DNA of 64,000 nucleotides from Symbiodinium kawagutii (taxonomy: Eukaryota; Sar; Dinophyceae; Suessiales; Symbiodiniaceae): NCBI GenBank assembly GCA_009767595.1, contig VSDK01003607.1, positions 80,544 through 144,543 on the forward strand, given 5' to 3'. Position numbers and translations under genes: made by a program. The notes beneath the pieces were generated by a model. That model was not told the origin of the DNA, did not search any database, and was given only the letters and a program-made list of their open reading frames with translations. Positions 43,928-55,030 of this stretch are shown here, piece by piece (positions within the stretch are counted from its first letter, which is position 1; every line of letters starts with the position of its first letter).

Positions 43928-44132
43928 ATGGCTATGGGTCAAGCAGCTAACCAACCTGGCTGGTTTAACTAGTTGGTGAACGGTAAATAAGAGGGGATAG
44001 TAGCCAACAACTATAGGGGATATACCAGCTTTATATGGCGAGCTGGGTCAATATTAATCAACCAACTACTGGGGGATAATAACCAAGAATTTCACACGGA
44101 ACATAATGGTTAATGACAGGGGAACCAGGTGT
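43928..44132 (+). mobile_element. two overlapping family B copies
   Basis: A first left arm (ATGGCTATGGGTCAAGCAGC then TAACCAACC) with body TAGTAGCCAACAACTATAGG and end GGATATACCAGCT is followed at once by a second left arm (CTGGGTCAATATTAATCAAC) and body (CATAATGGTTAATGACAGGG then GAACCAGGTG). Neither copy keeps the TTTTGACCCACAGCC right end. Confidence 0.65.
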
Positions 44133-44139
44133 ATATGTA

Positions 44140-45035
44140 TATGTTTATGTATAAAGAATAGGTACGTAGAGTATATCTTTATATATATGTGTCAAAATAT
44201 TGTATACATATGTGTATGTACGTATACATGTACATATTCATTTCGTTCTAGTTTATAAGTACTTACACTGCATGTATATTGTTATCTACATCTATATCTA
44301 TATCCATATCTATGTCTATGTCTATATGTATAGATATATCCAGAGTCATGATCATGTGCAGTGTGAACAGGTTACTTTCAGGGGAACTTCAAGATGGCTG
44401 ATGGCTGGTTCATTCAGCAGGGATGGTGGTCAATTCATGGAGCTGAACAGTTGGGTCCGGTGGCTCCAATCTACTGCAATGGTCGCTCAAAGATGCTGAA
44501 GAACTGGTGGATCTCTGGATTGCTGACCAACATAGCTGGTTGATCTGGTTGATCTGCAACCTTGAAATGGTGCAAACTGAGACCTCGCCCTAAGCGGAAG
44601 AACTGCTTGATCTGAATGGATTGCTGACCAAGTTCAAGTCAAGTTCAACGCGGTCGTTGAGTTCTGCAACTGAAGAACGGCTGTACACCAGGTCATGATG
44701 AGTATCAGTCGTATGAATCAAGCAGAGCAGTGGCAACACCAAGCTGTTTGTTGATGACCATCCAGGACAGGGGTCCAGCTCGCCCTCAGAGCGCGCATCT
44801 ATTCACTCTCTCAATGGGAGATCCAGCTGTGATTCGGTGCATCGGTTTCACCTGGGGATCATCAAAGAACTGGGGGGTTGAGCTTCCCTGGATCTCTAAC
44901 CATCAGCCAGCACAACATTCTCACTTATTGTTGCTTATGATCCCCTACTAGCGAGAATTGAGCCGTGATTAAAGCCCTTATTAAGCCCTGTTGGTTCTGC
45001 CATAAAGAATGATTCTTGGTTGATATCCCAGTTTA
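44140..45035. other. no gene assigned
   Basis: TATATGT-rich to 44340. From 44370 to 44900 the text has GATCTGG/GAACTGC words in loose repetition and one plus frame of 99 codons (44200-44499) without a motif. Confidence 0.3.
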
Positions 45036-45039
45036 TCAT

Positions 45040-45240
45040 CCATGTTTTATTCATCCTTATTAGCCGTTGATAAACCATCATTAACCCCTATCAACCCTTG
45101 TTAACCCTTGATAAACCCCTAGGAACAATCATTCACCCATATCAACCCAATTAACCCTTGTTAACCCTTACTAACCATTGATAACCCCATATCAGGCCCA
45201 TATCACCCCCGTATCAACCTTTGGCTGCCTCTTAACCATA
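45040..45240. repeat. TTAACCCTTGATAAACC tract before an exon
   Basis: AACCATCATTAACCCCTATC, AACCCTTGTTAACCCTTG and ATAACCCCATATCAGGCCC run up to the exon at 45256. Confidence 0.75.
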
Positions 45241-45255
45241 CTGAATCGCCGCAAG

Positions 45256-45350
45256 GCGGCACCTGCCCGGTGGAGATCTACAATGCGCTTCTTTCGGCCG
45301 GGCCGGTTGTGATGAGATCGTGGTACGCAACATCCCGTTTCGGTTTCATG
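45256..45350 (+). CDS. PPR-like exon
   Basis: Acceptor GAATCGCCGCAAG, donor TTTCATG/GTGAAC. The frame reads GTCPVEIYNALLSAGPVVMR then SWYATSRFGFM. VEIYNALLSAG is the first helix of a PPR unit; the second half is diverged, so an earlier donor (GGCCG/GTTGTG at 45306 or GTG/GTACGC at 45323) may be the real one. Flanked by AACCC on the left and an alternating AACCAGC/AATGGTT array on the right. Confidence 0.55.
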
Positions 45351-45361
45351 GTGAACTGGCC

Positions 45362-45635
45362 AACTAACCAGCTAATAACGGTAAATGGCTAATAAGCATT
45401 TAAAAAGGTTCATAACCAGCTAATTGATAATGGTTAATAAGCAGCTCGAAAGGTGGATAACCAGCTAATAATGGTTCATAACCAGCTAATAATGGTCAAT
45501 AACCAGCAATAATGGTTGATGAGCAGATAATAAAGGTTAATAAACAGCTGAAAATGGTGAATAACCAACCAATAGTGGTTAACAACCAACTAGGAGTGGT
45601 TGACAACCAGATAGTAACGGTTAATAACAAGCTAA
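45362..45635. repeat. AACCAGCTAATAATGGTT tandem repeat after an exon
   Basis: About 13 degenerate copies of a roughly 21-bp unit, AATAACCAGCTAATAATGG with GTT. The unit is itself partly palindromic (AACCA...TGGTT). Confidence 0.8.
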
Positions 45636-45639
45636 AAAA

Positions 45640-47095
45640 TCTTGATTGCCTACTTTCAGGTTAATTTGCCAAAGAGTAATGGTTATCCCAATGGCATAGT
45701 GGAGAACACCGGGGCCCAATGATTGTCGGTCATGGGCCAATAATTTGTCAATGATGCAATTTGTGTTTGAGAATAATTCATCATGGAGGATAATGATCAA
45801 TAAGAACCAGAAATCAATATTCTAGTGTGGCCAAAAATGGAGTGCACTTAACCCTCCGAAAGTTATGGTCAGTTTACGTAGGAAGTCTGCCAATGAGTTT
45901 GGAAGACACGTCATTGATGGACACACCCATCTATAGTTGTGTTCGGAACATCACTTTTGGGTTCAGACGGTATTTGGACGACTCCCTAGGGTATTTACAA
46001 TGCACTTACATACGCGTAGAATTTTTAGATTTGATATATAGATAGATATGTCGATATATATATATATATATATATATGCAGATATGGATGGATACGTAGA
46101 TATTTGTATGTATTATATAAGTAGACAGGCAGACAGGCAGATGGACCGACATAAAGTACGTAGCTGTATAGACCGACAGATAGGTAGATAGACGGAGTAA
46201 GATGGACAGAGTCGGACAGGCTAGAATCTATTTTGTTAGATTCGATTATTTGATTAGGTCAGCTTAAATTAGACTTTGCAGGCATTTTGAGAGAGATACA
46301 TAGATAGATGGACAGATGGATGGATAGTTGTGTTCGGGTTGTCCCTAAATGATTTAGCCCCGAATAGTTGTTTTTATCAATTGCGAGAAGGCTTGCGCTT
46401 GAACAGCACCATAGATATTTGCACACACGCAGAACAAAGTCCATGTTTTGGAATGAGTGTCGCCTCAAACCCGATTTGGCTTAGAATCGACATCATCCAA
46501 TGAACAGTGGCAATGATCTACTATTCCAACATTGAGCGATATTTTCATGACACGGTCGGCTAGGGCCCTCATTTTTTTCCCCCCTACGTTGGTTCTTTAC
46601 CTATTTATCTAGGATAGATTGCAAACCCCAATTTCCCAATTACAGGTGAATCGTTCACATCTTATGTAAAGGAAGCCATTGCCATCGCCTCTCAAGATGC
46701 ACTGGGGTAGGAGGTTGTCGCCGCAACAAGCTACCGCAAATCAATGGGTGGAATGGACATGGTATTCGGCTAATCACTGTACTGCAAGCTCTTGAGTTAA
46801 ACAATTGTTTATGATGATTGATGATGGATCGTGGTTAAGTGATGCTTTATGGTGTTCAATGAGAATTCATTGATCCCACAATTGCAGCGTCTTGTCGCCG
46901 CTGATGAGTGAAATGTAGTGATGTGACTATGGCGGGGGTTTTGTATTTTACGAGGCATATGGATGCATAATAGTGGATCATCTGGCTGTTTATTTGATAA
47001 TGTATCAGCATATATATATATATAGATATGTGTATATTCAATATGCACTGTGTGTATTGTTGGTAATCATATGTAGTCACCGTCATATTTCTTGG
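45640..47095. other. no gene assigned
   Basis: Unique DNA, (AT)n at 46050-46078, GACAGGCAG/GATAGATA words at 46120-46330. The plus frame 45827-46045 (72 codons) shows no domain. Confidence 0.35.
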
Positions 47096-47141
47096 TTTAT
47101 CAACCATCAGCAACAGGGGATGATCACCTGGGACCCAGCAG

Positions 47142-47220
47142 GCTCTCTGCAGCATGCCGGCTTCCAATGCTCAGCGAGAAGCCCGCCTGGCAGCGCAGGC
47201 GGTGGTGAAGGACAGCAGAT
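47142..47220 (+). CDS. candidate internal exon, possible PPR gene part
   Basis: Acceptor GGGACCCAGCAG; the frame reads ALCSMPASNAQREARLAAQA then VVKDSR before GTGCTC. Phase 0 entry agrees with the phase 0 exit of the exon at 45256-45350. Ala/Arg-rich and helical; not a typical PPR helix. A second frame (GSLQHAGFQCSARSPPGSAG) is open too. Confidence 0.45.
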
Positions 47221-47249
47221 GTGCTCTTGATGCCTAGAACATGGCTTAA

Positions 47250-47333
47250 CACAGTGGTGACTTATAGCTGGTTTTGCTGGTTAATAATAGGGGATAACAA
47301 CTAGCAACTATAGGGGATATACCAGCTAAGTAC
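47250..47333 (+). mobile_element. family B-related element
   Basis: TATAGCTGGTTTTGCTGGTT then AATAATAGGGGATAACAACT, AGCAACTATAGGGGATATAC and CAGCT. The ends AGCTGGT/ACCAGCT are inverted. The right half matches the middle of the copy at 43928-44034. Confidence 0.5.
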
Positions 47334-47339
47334 GACTAG

Positions 47340-48050
47340 GACCACACTCAGATTGATCATTTTGGTGCATCACTTCGGCCATATACCTTTGCCTCTCATG
47401 ACGCACCCAATGAATCAGAACCTGAACTGCAGGAGCTACTTCAGGAGATGCGACAGGTGCAAGTCAAGCTGCTTGGTTTGGAACATACTTGGGGGTTCAG
47501 TGCGATGGGCAACGGAAGCTTCGGTCCATTTTGATCGTTGGTTGCCGTGATCCATGTTCATGCAGAGCTACAGGTTTTCGGAAGATTCCTTGCAATTCCC
47601 CGTTCCAATCAAGGCCCCGCTAATTTCCTGTTCAATTATGAGATTTGCATCTCTGATGTCAGGAAAAGTCGTTAGGCAGCATGTACAATGCCAACTTCAG
47701 GATTTTGATGCCGGTAGCTCATTTACAAAATGGGGACTGGTACCATCCCTGGTTGGTTGCTTACTACAAGCAAGCCTTTTTGGGATCGTCCATTGAACAA
47801 GTATTGAACAATCATGTCCACTATAGAATTAAATGGGATGATATTGGTGGCTCTGCTGCTGGCCTATAGCAAGGATGAGATCTGGCCGAAGCCATCCCAC
47901 CCCCTAGGAAGTGTCCATGAAAGGTAGTCTGAAACGAAGGAGTACCGAAACATGGCGAAATGTTTAGTACGATTTCATACATATGGGCTTGTCCATCAAT
48001 GGTGTACCCCTGTAAACCCTATGATTGGTGCGTTTCCCCTTATAGCCCTG
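47340..48050. other. no gene assigned
   Basis: Plus frames 47353-47550 and 47554-47796 (65 and 80 codons) are fairly protein-like but carry no motif; no splice pair is convincing. Confidence 0.3.
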
Positions 48051-48052
48051 AC

Positions 48053-48162
48053 TGTTTTAAGGAAGGTACCTCCATTTACGTACAACCATGTGCAACCCTT
48101 TCCCCTCTGACATATTTACAAATGACCATTTTAAGGAAGGTATCTCTACTTATGTACAACCC
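48053..48162 (+). repeat. 33-bp direct repeat, two copies
   Basis: TTTTAAGGAAGGTACCTCCA then TTTACGTACAACC (48053-48085) recurs as TTTTAAGGAAGGTATCTCTA then CTTATGTACAACC (48130-48162), 77 bp apart. CCCCT/CCCTGAC words precede both copies, so the duplicated unit may be about 77 bp. Confidence 0.75.
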
Positions 48163-48217
48163 CAGATGTTAGATTGGGAAGTTCTCAGCAAATTTGTGGG
48201 CTCAAGCTTCTCCACAG

Positions 48218-48420
48218 CTACCCAAATCGCTTGCTTCACCATGCCGGAGACCATGGAGATCAGTGACGCAGCGAAGTCGGGTGACGGCACCACCCAAAAC
48301 GTTGGGATCAAAGTCAATGCCACCCATCAGTGCGAATGCCGCCAGAAGTTCGATTCCGAGAAGGCGAAGCAGCTGCATTGGAGGTTCATCCATGACCCAA
48401 ACCGACACCAGGAAGATTAA
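48218..48420 (+). CDS. terminal exon with C2H2-type zinc finger
   Basis: Acceptor AAGCTTCTCCACAG; the frame reads TQIACFTMPETMEISDAAKS, continues with a short Gly/Thr linker and IKVNATHQ, and ends in a finger: CECRQKFDSEKAKQLHWRFI then HDPNRHQED and TAA. The pattern is C-x1-C-x12-H-x4-H with Phe four residues after the second Cys and Leu just before the first His, close to a C2H2 finger of the DnaJ/JAZ type but with one residue fewer between the cysteines. An ATG at 48241 would give a stand-alone 59-residue protein. It could instead be the 3' end of the gene holding the exons at 35.9-47.2 kb. Function (RNA, DNA or protein binding) is not determinable. Confidence 0.55.
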
Positions 48421-49282
48421 GTCGGTGAAGCTTCAGCCATTGAGGAACAAGATGGAAGTTTTGGTCAAGCTTTTTGAATGCCCATAGTTTGGCGTTTTGA
48501 GTACTCCGTGCCCATTGTTTAAAGGGCATTTGCTCACCTCACTCATGTTGCACATGTTGCTTTTGGCAGCTCTGCGATATGCAGTGGGCAGAACAAGTTG
48601 CAGCTGCGACTACAGAAGATCGGGTTGCGCTGAGCTTTTGAAGCATGGTGCACTTGTCCTTCTGCGGAAAAAAAACATGACTTCCCGATCGTTTATGATT
48701 GATAGGTGAACAAACCGTCACCTGTGAACCTTTTTCTCCATTGTGAAGCCTGCTATAAACCCACGAGTCATTGGCAATCACCAGTTTCTGATTATGAACC
48801 AGTTGGTGATTGCGAATGGTGGTTAAACCGTTATTGTGGCGCCTCTTGGAATGGTTTTAACCATGATTGTTTATCGTGAAACCTCACGCTTCAGCAGGAC
48901 ATCTACACATAGGAGCCATGATGGTTTACATGAGCGGCGCTACCCTGTTCAGCTGGTGTTATCCATGACCCAGTCGCTTGGGAAGTGTGATTTTATAACG
49001 ACGGTTGTTGTAAAATTAGGCATAGCTTATTAAATGATTGCAACAAGTTGAGTGAACTTCCATTCAGAGTTGATAATGGATTATTCATGACAGTCAGTTG
49101 TGAATTCAATTGATCAATAAGGTCAGTTGACATTGGTTGATACTTCATCTATTTGGGAAGCGTTGTTCAACCATTGATCCCAAGCCATTGATGATCATGT
49201 TTGAAACAACCTAGGAATCAACGAAAAGTACTGGAAGTCCAACTACCGCTTCGCATTTAATGGTCCACCAGCCCTAGGAGAC
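48421..49282. other. no gene assigned
   Basis: Unique DNA. A possible small exon near 48915-48967 (frame HERRYPVQLVLSMTQSLGK) lacks firm borders. 49040-49150 has TTGATCAATAAGG-like words. Confidence 0.3.
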
Positions 49283-49304
49283 AGTTGCCAACATCATCAT
49301 CATT

Positions 49305-49345
<41 letters not shown>

Positions 49346-49378
49346 AATCATCAACACCACCACCATCGCCATCGTCAG

Positions 49379-49470
<92 letters not shown>

Positions 49471-49827
49471 ACACCACCACCACCACCGTCGTCGTCATCG
49501 TCATCGTCATCGTCATCATCATCGTCATCATCATCGTCATCGCCATCATCAACACCACCATCGCCACCATCAGCATCATCATCATCCTCATCATCATCGC
49601 CATCATCATCATCATCACCATCAACACCACCACCATCGCCATCATCAGCATCATCATCATCATCATCATCATCATCCTCATCATCATCATCATAATCATC
49701 AACACCACCACCACCACCGTTGTCGTCATCGTCATCGTCATCGTCATCATCATCGTCATCATCATCGTCATCGTCATCGTATCATCATCGTCATCGCCAT
49801 CATCAACACCACCATCGCCACCGTCAG

Positions 49828-49884
<57 letters not shown>

Positions 49885-49896
49885 CATCATCATCCA
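49283..49896. repeat. long imperfect (CAT)n array with higher-order structure
   Basis: About 614 bp of CATCAT with CAC, CGT and CGC blocks. The block CATAATCATCAACACCACC recurs (49341, 49690), as does the block GTCATCGTCATCGTCATCG (about 49495, 49727), implying duplication of a unit of roughly 230-350 bp. The 207-codon minus ORF of Asp and Met runs is an artefact. Confidence 0.95.
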
Positions 49897-49992
49897 TAGC
49901 TATTATAATTATACCCTATTGTTGGATATAATGTAATATGGCTAACGTTTGCCATCCATCATTGCAACTTTCATCATGGGAACCGGGCCCAG

Positions 49993-50054
49993 GTCCGTTG
50001 CGCCCAGGTTCACTCGAGTGACCTATGGTGCCGCCCTTCAGGCGAGACGCGGCG
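49993..50054 (+). CDS. PPR-like exon
   Basis: Acceptor ACCGGGCCCAG; the frame SVAPRFTRVTYGAALQARRG runs on as GGQRG. VTYGAALQA is a PPR first-helix start. Donor GGCG/GTGGTC at 50055 is chosen because its exit phase fits the next exon, but a second-helix exon seems to be missing between 50054 and 51384. A TGGTT tract follows from 50100. Confidence 0.5.
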
Positions 50055-50099
50055 GTGGTCAACGAGGCTTAAATTATGATTATCGATGGCCAAGGAGCC

Positions 50100-50300
50100 A
50101 CTATTTGGTTTGAATATATATATATATATTATGGTTAAATGTGTTTAAAAATGGTTCAATCATGGTTTTTGATTCAATAATGGTTTTTGGCAACTAACAT
50201 GGCATCTTTAAAACAAATGATAGTGATTAAATACGGGTTATTGATTGCTAGTGGTTAACAATGATTGTCACATCATGGTTGAGTCATGAGCCGTTCTCAT
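50100..50300. repeat. AATGGTT tract after an exon
   Basis: ATTATGGTTAAATGTGTTTA, AAAATGGTTCAATCATGG and GGTTATTGATTGCTAGTGG. Confidence 0.6.
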
Positions 50301-50945
50301 AGGTTTTTCTCTTGTTGCTTACAAAAGTCCCTATGATCGCATGGTAAATTCTCTACAACATTTTCACATCGGCATGGTAGTTACATGTCAATAAGCTGGT
50401 AACCTGTATTGACTATATACGCATTTAGTGTCGTGTGTTCAGTGTTGTGCCATTGGGAGGCAGCTAAGTAATTATGTTAGCTACCTAGCATAGCATCCAC
50501 AAATACAATCTGCATCATTGAATGTATGTATATGTTTAGGTGCTGTATGGCTGTATGCATATTTAGGCAGGTGGGATGACATTTGACCATTGCTCATGTG
50601 TTGTTGGCCCAACTATGCCCTAGTATGAACTATCACTATTGAGCATCTATGACAAGCATGACTATTGGATTTAACAACTATTAGGGTACAAAGCTCAGGC
50701 ATCGACGTTGCCGACATGGATGCCATTTGTCGACGTCGCTTCTTATACAGAGCTTGTACAAAGATCCCATGTAACATATTTGAAGAATATGTATGTCATC
50801 CTTGCACTTGTGCATGCACTGTTTCGGGTCTCTTGCCGGGATAACATAGGATAGTCTTAGTATAGTTCAGATGAGTCAAATACAGTACAGACAGGATAGT
50901 AGTAATTGTAGTTTTTCAGTGATGGTACAGGCACGGTATCAGCCA
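50301..50945. other. no gene assigned
   Basis: Unique DNA. An open frame at 50687-50857 (YKAQASTLPTWMPFVDVASY then TELVQRSHVT) is weakly coding-like. Confidence 0.3.
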
Positions 50946-50949
50946 CTTA

Positions 50950-51365
50950 TTGGTTCTCCCCTATCATCCTATTAACCATTAGTATCTATCAACACTACTA
51001 TTAACCTTTAGTAACCACTAACCACTACTATTGAACAAAACTCTATTGAACACTATTGGTGGACATTATCCCTACTTTCCAAAACCATCAAAAACACAAC
51101 CTCCCTACCATCCTATGAACCATAGGTAGCCATTAACCACTACTATTAACCACTACCATTGGTATAGTAGTTAATAACCCGTTGAGTTAGCAATGGTAGT
51201 GGTCACTACTATTAACCACTACATTGATGAAAATACCAACTATAGTGGTTAATGGTGACCATCAACCACCACTAGTGGTATACCCACAATGAACCATTAG
51301 CCACTACTATTAACCATTAGTAACTATCAACCACTACTATTAATCCTTCATGCTGGACATTCTTC
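50950..51365. repeat. AACCACTACTATTAACC tract before an exon
   Basis: Dense degenerate AACCACTACTATTAACC and CATTAGTAACTATCAACC words, with a short opposite-strand patch near 51160-51210, up to the PPR exon at 51384. Confidence 0.8.
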
Positions 51366-51383
51366 CCTACCATTGGCTGCTAG

Positions 51384-51448
51384 GTAGTTCTAGCCGCAGC
51401 TTCCGCGGTGATCTCCAGGCCTTCGGCAAGACGGGAAGCTGGGAGGAG
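51384..51448 (+). CDS. PPR gene exon a (first helix)
   Basis: Acceptor TTGGCTGCTAG; the frame SSSRSFRGDLQAFGKTGSWE ends in E at GAG/GTCGCT. FRGDLQAFGKTGSWEE aligns position by position with TYNAALTACRNGSRWME of the exon at 62035, and both end at the same point after Trp-x-Glu in phase 0. Joined to exon b it makes a regular PPR unit. An alternative, longer reading to a donor at 51479 stays open (VAKCQARRWW). Confidence 0.65.
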
Positions 51449-51489
51449 GTCGCTAAGTGCCAAGCGCGGCGGTGGTGGGTGAAAGGTGG

Positions 51490-52250
51490 GTGGGGTTTTA
51501 GTAGGGAAAATGGCTACAATGATGGTTAATAGTAGTGGTTAATAGTAGTGATTGATGAATTTGATGGTTAACAGAAGTGGTTAATGAATTCAACAGTAGT
51601 GTTCAATAGTTGTGGTTAATTGTAGTGATTACTGGTTACTGATGGTTCATAGTAGTGGTGAATGGTTACTACTGGTTAATAGGATGATAGGGGAGAATCA
51701 ATAAGTGGCTGATAGTACTGGTTAGTGGTCAACATCCACTGAGAATAATGTAAAATGATCGTGGTTAAGAGTGGTCGATAGAGGGCTAATATTTGATAAG
51801 AAGGGGTGCTTGCCATGCTATGGCTCATCACGGTCAATGGTGATTATCAGATACTGGTTATTAGCGACGTAAAAGGGGATAATCACAAACAACAAGGGTG
51901 GTTAGCAAGTTAGTCATTGTTAATAAGGGTTAACAAGCGTTCATAGAATGGGATATCATCCAGCAATCATTAAGATTGATAGTGGTCAACAGTAATTGTT
52001 GATCAACACTGGTTCATGATACTTATAGTGATGCTTACAAATGATTGAGTGATGATGGTCAACTAAGTGACAAAAATGACATAGTCCATAGTTCATCATG
52101 GTTGAAAAAGTTCACAAACACATAGTGATGCTTAAAGAATCAGGACTAACAATGATTTGCATCGCCAGCTATTAGTGAATAACCAACTGATGATCATGAT
52201 TTAAAGATATTCCTAAGTATTGATAAGGATTAGTAGTCTTCATGGTCGTT
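51490..52250. repeat. TAGTGGTTAATAG tract after an exon
   Basis: GATGGTTAATAGTAGTGGTT, AGTGGTTAATGAATTC and GATAGTGGTCAACAGTAATTG over several hundred bases; complement of 50950-51365. From 52000 it becomes sparser. 52251-52490 is unique. Confidence 0.8.
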
Positions 52251-52494
52251 GATGGTGGTTGGCAATACTTTGTTATTGCAAATGATAAGGGGCACTACCC
52301 AACGCCCCCAGTTGTGGTCATCCGCCCAGGATTTCACTCTACACGGCACGTTCTTTTGTATTATTACCGAGTCATAAATTGTATTTCCACATCCTACCCC
52401 GACACAACTTCGGGGTGGGATTTCCAATTTATCAATACTGTTGTATCAACTCATATGAAATTGTCAATTTTTATCCAGGATAAACATAGTAACC

Positions 52495-52850
52495 ATGGTT
52501 AACGGATGTTAACCATTGACAAACCACTAATTACACACCATTGATCGGCATGACAGACCATCGCCTGACCACGAATTGCAAACCATGGATTCACCGCTAG
52601 CGATTAAACATGGATTCACCAGTAACTATTGACCATGGATTCACCACCGTTCACTATGGATTCAGCAGTAACCATGAAACAAGGATTCACCACTGTTGAC
52701 CATGGATTCACACTATTAATCATGGATTCGCCACTGTTAACCATGGATTCTTTACCATGAACCATTGGTTAACCACTATTAACCATGGATTCACCATGGA
52801 TTCACCACGGGTTCACCACGGGTTCCCCATCGGCGAACCATTCTCAACGG
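52495..52850. repeat. ACCATGGATTCACCA tract before an exon
   Basis: About 20 degenerate copies of an 18-20 bp unit with the core ACCATGGATTCACCA(C/G), up to the PPR exon at 52912. Confidence 0.85.
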
Positions 52851-52911
52851 TCACCACTGACCTTCGCTGATCTTCGCCGCGGGCACCGACCCGTTTCGGT
52901 TCTGGCCGCAG

Positions 52912-52953
52912 GCCTTGGTGCTCTTGGAAGAAATGTACGCCGCGGCAGGGCGG
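52912..52953 (+). CDS. PPR gene exon b (second helix)
   Basis: Acceptor GTTCTGGCCGCAG; 14 codons ALVLLEEMYAAAGR in phase 0, donor CGG/GTTGAT. ALVLLEEM is a textbook second-helix start of a PPR unit. GC-rich sequence extends about 80 bp upstream and the frame stays open (FAAGTDPFRFWPQ), but no AG lies there, so the short exon is preferred. Confidence 0.65.
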
Positions 52954-52974
52954 GTTGATGATGGAGGGTTGGCA

Positions 52975-53590
52975 ACGGTTGGTTAATGATAGCCTACTTA
53001 ACCAGGTGGTTAATCCTTAATAATGTTGGCCTAGTTATAATGATAATGATTAATAAGTGAACTATGGTGGTTATTAACTATATTGGTTGATAATGATTAA
53101 GAAACTGTCGTGGCTGATAATGGTTGATCATGGTTGGATAATGGTTAAACATGGTGGATTATATGGTTGAAAAGCCAGCGGTGACTGTATGGTTGAAAAA
53201 TGGTGGATTATCCTGGTAACCATCATTAATGACGGATTGGTCATAACCATACTATCAGCCACTTTAATGATGGATTAAATGGTTGAAATGTGGTCAATAA
53301 TAATTAACTACAGTGGTTATTTATGATTAATGATGACGATTACATGGTCTAAAAGTCGTTGATGGCTGGTTAATAATGGTTAAGAATGGTTAACTATTGT
53401 TATCACAAGAAAAGTAGTTGAGAATTATTTTGCATAATCCGGTTAACGATGCTTATGGACCATTACTACAATGGTTTATAGTGGTTGAAAATGTGTTAAT
53501 AGATGGTTAGTCATGGTTATGACCATCCTGAATATGATTGACAATTGGTTCGTAATGGATAATAGATGTTTCGTCATGGTTCATCCTGGC
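52975..53590. repeat. TGGTTGATAATGGTT tract after an exon
   Basis: GGTTAATGATAGCC, GATAATGGTTGATCATGG, GGTTGAAAAATGGTGG and similar for 600 bp; complement of the AACCA type. Confidence 0.8.
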
Positions 53591-53599
53591 CGATGATGC

Positions 53600-54470
53600 T
53601 TAGTCTGAGCCAGCGGCGAATGCTTTGAAACCAATTACGCATGTCGAACATATACTGTAGGTTTATTTAATAACCGATTGATAACAATTACACATTATAA
53701 GCGATATGGGTTTAACTATAAACCGATTGAAACAATGGTCAAACATGATACCAGCTGAAAATCAGGTTTAACAATGTTTGAGAATGCATTGCACTTGGTC
53801 AAACTTGTTTCCAAAGGGTTTGCGCATGGTGGTGAAGGACTGCGTTGTGTTTATGTCAAAACTATCCTTTTCAGCTGATCGGTAGTTTCCAACAATTCCG
53901 AGCGAGGAATATCTACAGTATGCTTTAAAGGGAGCGTTGGAGCAGCATTGATATCCACATTGCACTTGGTCGACGAAAAGATGGGGGTACGTAACACCTC
54001 GCCAATTCGACAGACATATCACATTTGGCATCACCCTACTTTAACGGCCATGACAAACACAACCATTTCAACCCAGGAAATCATGGGCACTTGCTATGCC
54101 AAGCATTGGTGCAACAGAATCGCAGCCAGGTCTTTGGCAAGAATTGCGCCTGATGCTCGGGTTGGGAACCCAGTGTCTGGGAAGCTCTCCATCACCCAAT
54201 TGACGGCCCCTCCAATGGGTCTCGGGATCTTGGTGGAATTTCCAGGGTGAAGCGAAGAGAACCCAGATTGTTGTGGTGAAATTTCTGGTGACTCCAGGAG
54301 GTCATTCTAGCCAGTTTGGCAGTCAGTGCCCGTTGCGCACGGGTTCGGATGGGTATCGCAACTATGATTACAGATTCCCTGATTCTTGGAATACTTGTTA
54401 CTTGCGCCTCAGTTGTTGCTTGCGGCAGCTTACATCCTTAGAATTGGAGTGGCTGTTGACCGCCGCTGCT
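53600..54470. other. no gene assigned; one doubtful ORF
   Basis: The plus frame 53948-54250 (100 codons, containing RIAARSLARIAPDARVGNPV then SGKLSITQLTAPPMGLGIL) is fairly protein-like. No splice pair or family was identified. Confidence 0.3.
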
Positions 54471-54477
54471 GTCGAAC

Positions 54478-54493
54478 GTGACGCTGGTGCTGG

Positions 54494-54540
<47 letters not shown>

Positions 54541-54600
54541 TTGTTGCTTCTGCTGCTGTTGTTGTTGTTGTTGTCGTTGCCGGAGTGGTCATCGTTTGTG
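54478..54600. repeat. GCTGTT/TTG trinucleotide array
   Basis: (GCTGTT) hexamers pass into TGC and TTG runs. Confidence 0.9.
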
Positions 54601-54604
54601 CTGT

Positions 54605-55028
54605 TGCTGTGTGCTTTGTTGCTTTTCTAGACTTGGTAGGATTCCTGGCAGCATCCACTGTACCCGGAGCGTTGTATAATATTCCCACGTTTCACTGTAT
54701 GATATGATGGGTTTAGTCAACAAAAGACCCGACCGCATCGTCTTTTTATCCTTTCTATTTGCCATCATCAGAACTGTGGTCCCTGTGGTTCTCGTTGGCG
54801 CAGATATGGTAGTCAGATGATCCTAGGTGGTTCATGGGTTCCCACCCATGTGGCTTTGAATCCTGATCAACCAACGAGCGCAGCATTGACCAAGTACAGC
54901 ATGCAAAAATATCAGTGTCAGACGACGATCCTAAGATCCCGTACCTAAAACACCATGATCTCAGATCTCAGATCAGCATTAGCCTAAGCATCTTAGGATC
55001 AACCAACAGCTGTGTTGCTCAACGGCTT
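54605..55028. other. no gene recognised
   Basis: Unique DNA, with short GATCTCAGATC-like words near 54955-54980. Confidence 0.4.
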
Positions 55029-55030
55029 AG

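Noticed and set aside
49274..49897. 207-codon minus-strand ORF of Asp and Met runs
   Set aside because: Translation of the CAT microsatellite in different registers; no other coding evidence.
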